Assembly (NCBI GenBank): GCA_963754335.1
Contig: CAVWFQ010000003.1
Location: 186,001-250,000 of the forward strand
Direction: 5' to 3'
DNA from: JBBSDP01 sp963754335
Lineage (GTDB): Bacteria; Planctomycetota; Phycisphaerae; Tepidisphaerales; Tepidisphaeraceae
Length of the DNA: 64,000 nt
Notes under the pieces: model-generated
Databases searched by the model: none
Told to the model about the DNA's origin: nothing
What the model saw: only the letters and a program-made list of their open reading frames with translations
Shown here: positions 16,932 through 23,942 of the stretch, piece by piece
Layout: every line of letters begins with the position of its first letter
How positions within the stretch are numbered: position 1 is the first letter of the stretch
Translations under genes and position numbers: made by a program

Positions 16932-17822
16932 ATGGGCTCTATCTCGACGAGTGCGGCGAGAATTGGCCGGGAACTCTATCCGGCGCACTTCCTCCATGCG
17001 CCGATTGGCGGCCCGGAATCATTTTGCGCTGATAGCGTCAGCCGGTTTCATCGCGATGGATTTATCGCGATCGACCCGTTGCTCACGCCGGCCGAAGTGG
17101 ATGGCGCCCAACAGGCAGTCTGCGACCTGATCGCCGGCCGGATCGACGGTTACAAGGGATTGGAATTCGAAAAGGGCGTGGACATCTCGCAAGTTGATCC
17201 GAGTCAGCGCGAGCCATACCTTCGCAAACTCTGGAGTTTCGTTGCCCACAGCCAGCCGTTGGCGGCGTTGTCGTCTCACCCTCGCCTGCTGGCAATTCTC
17301 GAACAACTGATCGGTTCACCCGTGAAGCTCATTCAAGACATGGCCCTGCTCAAACCGCCACACATTGGCGGGGAGAAGCCATGGCATCAGGACAACGCAT
17401 ATTTTTTAATGGAGCCGCTGGAGAAAGTGGTTGGCGTGTGGATCGCGCTGGATCGGGCGACTGTCGAAAACGGATGCATGCACGTTGTTCCGGGAAGTCA
17501 TCGCTCCGGCCCTCGGCCGCATTATCACGACCGGGATTGCCAGCTTCCCGACGATGTCGTCGATGTCTCGCACGATACGGCCGTTCCGCTCGGACCGGGC
17601 GGCGCCTTGATTTTCTCGAGCCTTCTCCACCACGGCACGCCGCCCAACGCCTCGGCCGACCGGCGGCGGGCGCTGCAATTTCATTACGCTTCAATCCACT
17701 GCACGCGCATGAGTGATGCGCGACATCAAGAGTTGTTCCGGGATTCGGCGCATCCAGGAAAATACACGGGTTGCGCGACGTTCCAAAATGGCGTGCCGGG
17801 GACGAAGATCAGCGATCGATGA
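16932..17822 (+). CDS. Phytanoyl-CoA dioxygenase (PhyH) family protein
   Basis: Fe(II)/2-oxoglutarate-dependent oxygenase, 296 residues. The iron-binding HxD is in PWHQDNAYF, the distal His in LLHHGTPPNAS, and a 2-oxoglutarate-binding Arg in DRRRALQFHY. Family members hydroxylate diverse small molecules; in bacteria the substrate is rarely known. Directly downstream of the propeller-like secreted protein, with which it may form a two-gene unit. No signal peptide, so cytoplasmic. The start ATG 16932 is the only good candidate. Confidence 0.82.
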   Translation: MGSISTSAARIGRELYPAHFLHAPIGGPESFCADSVSRFHRDGFIAIDPLLTPAEVDGAQQAVCDLIAGRIDGYKGLEFEKGVDISQVDPSQREPYLRKLWSFVAHSQPLAALSSHPRLLAILEQLIGSPVKLIQDMALLKPPHIGGEKPWHQDNAYFLMEPLEKVVGVWIALDRATVENGCMHVVPGSHRSGPRPHYHDRDCQLPDDVVDVSHDTAVPLGPGGALIFSSLLHHGTPPNASADRRRALQFHYASIHCTRMSDARHQELFRDSAHPGKYTGCATFQNGVPGTKISDR

Positions 17823-17888
17823 GCCGCTCAGGGCTGGGCGAACTATCGATAAACCTGAAACATCTCACAGTGGATCGTTTCGCCGCGA

Positions 17889-18389
17889 TCAGTCGGTATC
17901 GGCTTGCGTTTTTCGCCTGGACAGCTCGTTAAGAAATGCTGGAGGAGTAAGGATCATGAGTCCGGGAAATCGAAGGCAAAATTCCTTCCCTTCGGGGGTG
18001 TCCTTGCGCATGAGATAAGTAAGGTGGCGATCATTCCAAGTAACCAGGAACGGAGCGTGAACGGCAACTGCAAGATCGACGTAAGGCTCATCTTTTGGAT
18101 CGCGTGGAAGCGCAAACGCTCTCGGAGGAGACTCAATTTGCAGCGCGACCGCCTTTATTCGGCCGATAAAATCGTTTGCACGGTCCGGAGATAAGTGCGG
18201 ATATCTCCGGGTAAGTTCCGGTCGCAACGGAACGTCTTGAATTTCGACAAGTATGGCGTCGCTCAGGAAAAGGGTCGCTTCGCCGGTCAATACTCGGTCG
18301 ATACAAGCCGCGGCCGGTCCGCGGCCGCTGATGAGGGCTTGGACGAAAACTACAGCGTCGAACACTACGCGTGGTGGGCTTTCGGTCAC
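17889..18389 (-). CDS. PIN-domain toxin (COG1569-like VapC type)
   Basis: A 166-residue PIN ribonuclease-like protein, expected to cleave RNA when freed from its antitoxin. The early acidic residue is in RVVFDAVVFVQAL, a middle acidic residue in LVEIQDV, and the C-terminal acidic cluster in DPKDEPYVDLAVA with TWNDRHLTYL following. It overlaps the upstream antitoxin gene by 4 bp (ATGA), the usual translational coupling of such modules. The exact RNA target is unknown. It is convergent with the PhyH gene across a 66-bp gap. Confidence 0.8.
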   Translation of the reverse strand: MTESPPRVVFDAVVFVQALISGRGPAAACIDRVLTGEATLFLSDAILVEIQDVPLRPELTRRYPHLSPDRANDFIGRIKAVALQIESPPRAFALPRDPKDEPYVDLAVAVHAPFLVTWNDRHLTYLMRKDTPEGKEFCLRFPGLMILTPPAFLNELSRRKTQADTD

Positions 18390-18625
18390 CGCTGCTTTCG
18401 ATAGGCGTCGCGGGCCTCGGTAATCTGCTGGACCAGTTCTTCATCACTTGTTCCGGTCGCCGCAAACTCCTCACGAAGGGGGGCAAGGAGCTCATCAAGA
18501 GACGGCAGATTGACAGCCTGCTCCAGGATTTTTGAAGCATACGCTACCGGATCCTTGCCTTCGGCGGCGGCGCGTTGACGAAGCCTGGCTTCAGCTTGGG
18601 GGGAGAGCGAAACAGTCAGGGTCAT
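18386..18625 (-). CDS. Antitoxin of the PIN module
   Basis: A 79-residue protein with an N-terminal ribbon-helix-helix-like strand (MTLTVSLSPQAEARLRQRAA) and a C-terminal acidic helix likely to wrap the PIN partner. The start is ATG 18625 since GAGG is 7 nt upstream; the TTG two codons earlier is not needed. It lies just upstream of, and overlaps, the PIN gene, and probably represses their common promoter, as in most such pairs. Its own promoter must sit in the 20 bp to the ABC ATPase gene or inside it. Confidence 0.75.
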   Translation of the reverse strand: MTLTVSLSPQAEARLRQRAAAEGKDPVAYASKILEQAVNLPSLDELLAPLREEFAATGTSDEELVQQITEARDAYRKQR

Positions 18626-18644
18626 GTGCAAACCTCTTGAGCGA

Positions 18645-20186
18645 TTATATCATGGCGGCCGGCGATATGGAGCCAGACACCCCCGTGGCCGCAAGCATGA
18701 CCTTTTCCTGAGTCGCCTGTTCTTTTGTGAATTCTGCGGTTTTCCGGCCGCGCCAAAGGACGATGAGCCTGTCGCACATTGCCATGAGCTCGGGAAGCTC
18801 AGAGGAGATAACGATCTGAGCAATTCCCTGCCCCGCCAGATCGAGCATCAGCTTGTAGATTTCGTTCTTGGCTCCGACATCCACGCCTTTGGTGGGATCA
18901 TCGAGCATCAACACCTTTGGGCCTGCGACCAGCGCCTTGGCAAGAACCACTTTCTGCTGGTTTCCACCGCTCAGGTTCAAAACCATCGTCGTTGGCGAGG
19001 GAGCCCTCACGGCGAGTTGCTGCATGTATTTTCGGGCACTCTGGTTTTCCTTCGGTCGGCTCAGAATTCCCATCCGCGAGACGCCGGCCAGATGATTGAT
19101 GCTGATGTTCTCCCGGATTCCGAAATTGAAGAGTAGACCTTCTTTCTTTCGTTCCTCGGGAAGCAGGCCGAGACCCAGCCTTTTGGCGTCGCGCGGTCCA
19201 CGAATGTGCACCGGTTGCCCTTCGATCTCGATCTGGCCTTGATATCGTGTGCGGCCGTAGAGCGCATTGACGGTTTCCGAACGGCCCGAGCCGACCAGGC
19301 CGGCGATACCGAGAATCTCGCCTCGCCGAAGGCTGAAGCTCAGATTTTCGACGACGTTCTTGTTGGCCAGGTGCGGATGAGCGACCGTCAATCCAGAAAC
19401 GTTGAGAATTTCATCGGTCCCGATCGCGCTGTCGCGGTGCGGATAGAACTGGTCGATCCGCCGTCCGACCATTGCCGAGACGATGTCTCCCTCCTGGAAC
19501 ATGCCGCGATCGAAATGATTCACGACGGCGCCGTCGCGCAACACGGTCACGCGGTCGGCCAGCTCGAACAGCTCGGCCATCTTGTGAGTGATGAACAGGC
19601 AGGTGACGCCGCGCGACTGAAGATGCCTGACGATTCGGAAGAGATTTCCCGTTTCCTCCAGTGTGAGGGAACTGGTCGATTCATCCAGGATCAAGACCGA
19701 GGGATTCGTGGAGAGGGCCCGGGCGATCATAACGAGCTGCCGCTGGCTGGCGGCGAGCGAGGAGATCAGTCGCCGCGGGTCGAGGTCGATGTTGCATTCA
19801 GACAGAAGACGCCTGGCGCGATCGGCCAGAGCGCTCTGGCGGACGAAAAACCGCCCGCTTGTCGCGGTCTGGCCGACATAGATGTTTTCAGCGACGGTGA
19901 GAGATTCCAGCACATTGATTTCCTGCGGCACGTACCCGATCCCACGCCCCTTGGCGTCGTGCGGCGAGCGGAATTCGACATGTTCTCCGTTTACGACGAT
20001 TCGCCCCTGGTACGTTCCCGCCCCGTAAACGCCATCGAGAATTTTCATCAGCGTGCTCTTGCCCGCTCCGTTTTCCCCCATCAGGGCGTGAACCTGACCG
20101 CGTTGCACCTGGATAGTCACTCCCCGCAGCGCCTTCACGCCGGGGAACTCCTTGACGATGTCGTGCATTTCCAACGCGTATTCCAT
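18645..20186 (-). CDS. Sugar ABC transporter, double ATP-binding protein (RbsA/MglA type)
   Basis: A 513-residue ATPase with two nucleotide-binding domains, energising a ribose/galactose-type importer. Domain 1: Walker A GENGAGKST near residue 40, a degenerate signature (SSLAASQRQL) and Walker B LILDEST. Domain 2: the expected degenerate P-loop (GLVGSGRSE), signature LSGGNQQKV and LMLDDPTKGVD. No permease gene is adjacent; upstream is comF with a 3-bp gap, an unusual partner. The binding protein at 6353-7325 is a candidate partner. Start ATG 20186. Confidence 0.88.
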   Translation of the reverse strand: MEYALEMHDIVKEFPGVKALRGVTIQVQRGQVHALMGENGAGKSTLMKILDGVYGAGTYQGRIVVNGEHVEFRSPHDAKGRGIGYVPQEINVLESLTVAENIYVGQTATSGRFFVRQSALADRARRLLSECNIDLDPRRLISSLAASQRQLVMIARALSTNPSVLILDESTSSLTLEETGNLFRIVRHLQSRGVTCLFITHKMAELFELADRVTVLRDGAVVNHFDRGMFQEGDIVSAMVGRRIDQFYPHRDSAIGTDEILNVSGLTVAHPHLANKNVVENLSFSLRRGEILGIAGLVGSGRSETVNALYGRTRYQGQIEIEGQPVHIRGPRDAKRLGLGLLPEERKKEGLLFNFGIRENISINHLAGVSRMGILSRPKENQSARKYMQQLAVRAPSPTTMVLNLSGGNQQKVVLAKALVAGPKVLMLDDPTKGVDVGAKNEIYKLMLDLAGQGIAQIVISSELPELMAMCDRLIVLWRGRKTAEFTKEQATQEKVMLAATGVSGSISPAAMI

Positions 20187-20189
20187 AAA

Positions 20190-20936
20190 TCAGATTCCCT
20201 CAAAATGTCGCCCGCGCGGGTCCGCGATTCCGATCACGATGGCGCTGAGTTTTCTCGGGGCGGCCGGCTTTAGCGTTCGCGCGATCATTTGCAGCGTGGC
20301 GCCCGAGGTCATCACATCGTCGATGACAAGTACCGCTTTACCCTCGACGCATTGCGGCCGCACGAGGCGAAATGCATCCGCAAGGTTCTCAAAACGACGG
20401 GCCTGCGAATGAAGATGGGTCTGGGTTTCGGTATTTCGGCTGCGCTTCACGGGACGGCAGATGGAAATCTTTCGCGTCAAACACAAGGCGCGAGCAATGA
20501 TCTCCGCCTGGTTGTAGCCGCGGGAAATCTGCCGCAGCCGATGGAGCGGAACTGGAACCAGGCAATCGGCTCCTTCGAGCAACCGCCGAACGCGATCCTG
20601 GTGAGCGAGGCGGCGAGCGAGTTTCTCGCCGACGGCCCAGCGCCGGTGGTACTTGAGATGGTGTACGAGCGATTTGATCGGCTCGACGAATTTTCCGAGC
20701 GCCACGATCCGCTCGTAATGCGGCGCACCTTTGCCCAGGCAGTACGGGCATGGCGCGTTCTCCTCTGCAATTGGCATCGCGCACCATTCGCATGATGGAG
20801 CGTCGGTCAATTGCGACAACGCGGTCTCGCAAGTGTGGCAGAGAAACCCATCCCCGTTGGCGGCCGCGCTGCAGTTGGCGCAGGCCGCTGGCAGGCAGAA
20901 ATCGAGGACATCATGGAGCAAGCCGGAAACCCGCAT
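20190..20936 (-). CDS. comF: ComF family phosphoribosyltransferase-like protein
   Basis: A 248-residue protein related to ComF/GntX, implicated in DNA uptake in transformable bacteria and of unclear role elsewhere. It has two N-terminal cysteine pairs (CANC, CHTC) and further pairs CEWC and CPYC that would bind zinc, a KYHRRWAVGEKLA segment, and the PRPP-binding motif VLVIDDVMTSGATL. The start is ATG 20936; a longer frame upstream to 21047 is translated REP sequence and was rejected. Sits 3 bp before the RbsA-type ATPase gene. Confidence 0.85.
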   Translation of the reverse strand: MRVSGLLHDVLDFCLPAACANCSAAANGDGFLCHTCETALSQLTDAPSCEWCAMPIAEENAPCPYCLGKGAPHYERIVALGKFVEPIKSLVHHLKYHRRWAVGEKLARRLAHQDRVRRLLEGADCLVPVPLHRLRQISRGYNQAEIIARALCLTRKISICRPVKRSRNTETQTHLHSQARRFENLADAFRLVRPQCVEGKAVLVIDDVMTSGATLQMIARTLKPAAPRKLSAIVIGIADPRGRHFEGI

Positions 20937-20980
20937 CGCCGATAGCGTAACATGTGATCGACCCGCGCGGCATGGCGTGG

Positions 20981-21032
20981 CACGGGTTTTTAACCCGTGT
21001 CTTCGATCGGGAACACGGGTTGAAAACCCGTG
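20981..21032. repeat. REPIN, family I (CACGGGTT..AACCCGTG pair)
   Basis: Two perfect 8-bp palindromes with 3-nt loops (20981-20999 and 21014-21032) face each other across 14 bp. The outer sequences GTGG and CCAC add further complementarity. It is the same family that flanks the RAYT inserted in the helicase gene 4 kb away. A partial unit, AACCCGTGG, abuts the stop codon of the GH13 gene at 21053-21061. Confidence 0.85.
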
Positions 21033-21061
21033 CCACGGCAGAGCCACATTGTAACCCGTGG

Positions 21062-23419
21062 CTATTGCAATCTCCCAGTCAGAATCTGAAACGGCTCAAG
21101 CTCGAGTGACGCTGCCCCATTTTCAGGCAGAGTGACCCCATTCCCATCAGCCAGACATTTAAGTGTCACTCCCGCCAGGGTTGCATTGTCGAGCCGGAGC
21201 CGCACGGTTGCTTTCTCCGGCTTATCGCTCAGCGAAATCACAACCAGCGATGTGTCATTTTCCAGCTTCCGCAATCCGGTGAATACCCACGGATTGTCGC
21301 ACTCGACCTCGTGGAAGAGACTTTCGCCGCGGGCAAGCTCAGGGAACTGCATTCGCAGTGCGATCAGTCGATGGTAATGCTCGCAGGCGACCGGATTGTC
21401 TTCCAGGCTCGGCGGATAACGACGGTCGCCGGCGAAGACCAGTGGCACGCCGAAGCAAAAATGAACTGCATCGAGAGCAAGGAATCGCGGCGTAAATCCC
21501 TTGTAGTGTTTTGGGAAAAACCAGCAGGTGTCATGATTGCGGCAAAAGCGGATGCGATTCACGCCCGGCTGAAGCGAATCCTGCAACTCGGCCAAGCCGG
21601 CCTTATAGCTTGCGGCGGTGATGAGGCCGCGATCCATCCGATCGAACAGATCGACGACCACCGCCCAATTGGCGTCCTGGGCAAGATTGCTGACGCTGTG
21701 CCAGCATGGCCCGAACATTTCGCTGTAGAGAACGACATCCTTCTTTTCCAGCCGCATGGCATCGTACATTTTCCGATAGAGCGGCAACGTGCTCGACGCT
21801 TCCCATGGCTTGCGCGGATCGGCCGGGTCCCAGTTCGGCGGCTTGTAGCTGTTGGCGTCAACGCGATAACCATCAATGTCATATTCGCGCACATCATGTC
21901 GGACCAGATCCATCATGTACTGCTGATAAGCGGGATTGCCCGGATCGGTGTTGATGCTTCCCCAGTTAAAGTGCGTTTCGATCAGGCCCTGTTCGTTGCG
22001 CGTGAAAAATTCCGGGTGTTGCTTCACGACTGGAGAGTCCGGAGCAAAGCCGTGGATCACCATGTCGAACACGACGTGCATTCCCAGATCGTGCGCTTTA
22101 CGGACGAGCGCTTTGAGTTCGTCCGGCGTGCCGAGCGCCGGATTCACCTCATAGGGATCGACGTTTGCATAGCCTCCGAGCCAATGCGGAAGCAGATAAA
22201 GCGTGTTGAATCCGATGTTGCGATAGAAGGAAAGATGGTCGGCGACTCCCTTAAAGCCGCCAGGATAAAAATCCGGCAGCATCTCCAGGATGACCATATC
22301 GCGCACCCAGGCCGGCGTCGTGTCGCTCAACGGCATCGAACTCTCGATCGTCTTCACCTGATGAACCTGAGCCTCGCGAAAGGTTTGCGTCAGATCGATC
22401 GTCTGCACGTCCGATTCGATTGTCGCTCGATCGGGCAGCCGATCGCTTCGCATGGCGTGCAGGAGAACCGAAATTCGTTTTCCGTCGCCGCTCAGATAGG
22501 GCTCATAAACCACTTCGGATTTGGTATCGAGCCAGGTGGAGAGGGCAGCCCCGGCCCTGCGGTTCTCAATGCCGACAATTCCCGGCAATCGATCCGGGGC
22601 CGTCTTACAGTCGACATAAGTGCTGCTCAATTCATCATACGGTGTTCCTGCATCGATAAAGCTGTACGTATAAACCGGGCCCGGAACTTCGACGGTGCAG
22701 TCACTCGAATGCTCCACCACCACGGAAGGAAGAATGAACAAGAACCCGTCAAGCCGGCGGAAGCTCGAATGAAAAAAATCCTTGCTCAGATTACGAACCA
22801 GCGTTGCTGATCGCTCAATCCGTCTTTCGTTCGGAAAGAGCGTGTAATTGCTGGCCAGCTCGAATTCGTAATTCTCCGGCGGAGCGTAAGCGTCTGACGG
22901 GGCCGGCGCGCGATCCTTCCATCGCTCGGGAATGAAACTGAACGGTTTGCGCACTCCCACGCCATAAACCATTTGCAGCGATGCAGAGCCACGCGCTTCA
23001 TCGACGCTCCACTTTTGCCGCAGGAATGTTGCACCCTGGTTCTCCAGCATCCATTGTCCATCAATGCGAAAATCGATCGCGGCGCCCGGCCGGCCGGGCG
23101 CGATCATATTTTCCGTCAGCCCCGCGGCATGGAGTGAGACCCAGGAACCGTCGTGCCGGTCAAATCGGAGCGTCAATTGTTTGTTGGAAAATACGATCTC
23201 ATTCGCAGACGGGATCAGCTCGACGTCATGAAACTGATGCGGACTATTGTCAGTCGGAGGCGGTTCGTGAATCGATACCGCCGGGCGATAAACGCGAGTC
23301 GTCGGCGATGGATCTTGCGGGCGCGGTTTCGTGTCGCCGCATCCAATTGCGGAAATCGAAAAGAGGATCATGCACGCGAGTGCGATGCCGGCGGGGAGAA
23401 AGCGGGGTATGCGGTTCAT
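21062..23419 (-). CDS. GH13 (alpha-amylase family) lipoprotein
   Basis: A 785-residue exported glycoside hydrolase. An N-terminal lipoprotein signal (lipobox SAIGC) is followed by a large beta-rich region of about 350 residues with no recognised family, then the GH13 barrel. Conserved regions seen: DMVIHG (region I, degenerate), DGYRVDANS with the nucleophile Asp, VLYSEMFG with the acid/base Glu, and CRNHDT with the third acidic residue. A C-terminal beta domain ends the protein. It would act on alpha-glucans or related oligosaccharides at the cell surface. Start ATG 23419. Single gene, no amylolytic neighbours. Confidence 0.85.
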   Translation of the reverse strand: MNRIPRFLPAGIALACMILFSISAIGCGDTKPRPQDPSPTTRVYRPAVSIHEPPPTDNSPHQFHDVELIPSANEIVFSNKQLTLRFDRHDGSWVSLHAAGLTENMIAPGRPGAAIDFRIDGQWMLENQGATFLRQKWSVDEARGSASLQMVYGVGVRKPFSFIPERWKDRAPAPSDAYAPPENYEFELASNYTLFPNERRIERSATLVRNLSKDFFHSSFRRLDGFLFILPSVVVEHSSDCTVEVPGPVYTYSFIDAGTPYDELSSTYVDCKTAPDRLPGIVGIENRRAGAALSTWLDTKSEVVYEPYLSGDGKRISVLLHAMRSDRLPDRATIESDVQTIDLTQTFREAQVHQVKTIESSMPLSDTTPAWVRDMVILEMLPDFYPGGFKGVADHLSFYRNIGFNTLYLLPHWLGGYANVDPYEVNPALGTPDELKALVRKAHDLGMHVVFDMVIHGFAPDSPVVKQHPEFFTRNEQGLIETHFNWGSINTDPGNPAYQQYMMDLVRHDVREYDIDGYRVDANSYKPPNWDPADPRKPWEASSTLPLYRKMYDAMRLEKKDVVLYSEMFGPCWHSVSNLAQDANWAVVVDLFDRMDRGLITAASYKAGLAELQDSLQPGVNRIRFCRNHDTCWFFPKHYKGFTPRFLALDAVHFCFGVPLVFAGDRRYPPSLEDNPVACEHYHRLIALRMQFPELARGESLFHEVECDNPWVFTGLRKLENDTSLVVISLSDKPEKATVRLRLDNATLAGVTLKCLADGNGVTLPENGAASLELEPFQILTGRLQ

Positions 23420-23468
23420 GGTTCATGCGAATATATCCGTGCTTCGGAAAAACGCGACTTCGTCTCAA

Positions 23469-23693
23469 TCATGAAAGTCCATCCCATCGCTCTGGCTCTT
23501 CTTCCATTCGATCATGCAGGCTCAGATCCAGATGGCCTGCCGCTGGCGCACTCAATTGAGGTGATGGACGTGGCACCACCGCCAGCACGAGGCACCAGGC
23601 GCCATGCGACGGATGTCGGCATCGTGCCAACCACCCAAGCGCCGGCGCGATCGCCGTGAGCTCCCGAGTATTCTTAAAGGCGAATGTTGTCAT
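23469..23693 (-). CDS. Small hypothetical protein (weak)
   Basis: A 74-codon frame beginning MTTFAFKNTRELTAIAPAL. The only support is a good ribosome site (AAGGAAG, 5 nt before ATG 23693). No family resemblance, and the C-terminal half is Pro/His-rich. It lies in the 520-bp gap between the GH13 gene and the helicase gene. I see nothing else convincing in that gap; the helicase promoter should be at about 23700-23940. Confidence 0.22.
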   Translation of the reverse strand: MTTFAFKNTRELTAIAPALGWLARCRHPSHGAWCLVLAVVPRPSPQLSAPAAGHLDLSLHDRMEEEPERWDGLS

Positions 23694-23942
23694 GATTACT
23701 TCCTTTTCGTTCGTGCTCATTCTCGTTCACTTGCTATTGCGACATGCGTATCGGAAGATACCGAACTAAAACCTAAAATAATTCGGTGTGCCATATGGGT
23801 AGCTTCGACTGGCGGGCGTCGCCACCATTAGTTGTACATGGATAAACGTGCGTTATCGGTCTAAGTCGATGGGAGCTTCCGCGGTGCAATCGAGATTACG
23901 ATCTGCGGATTGAGTCGTTGGCGAGTAAGATCAGTGCGCTTC

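Noticed and set aside
20937..21047. N-terminal extension of comF
   Set aside because: Consists of translated REPIN sequence.
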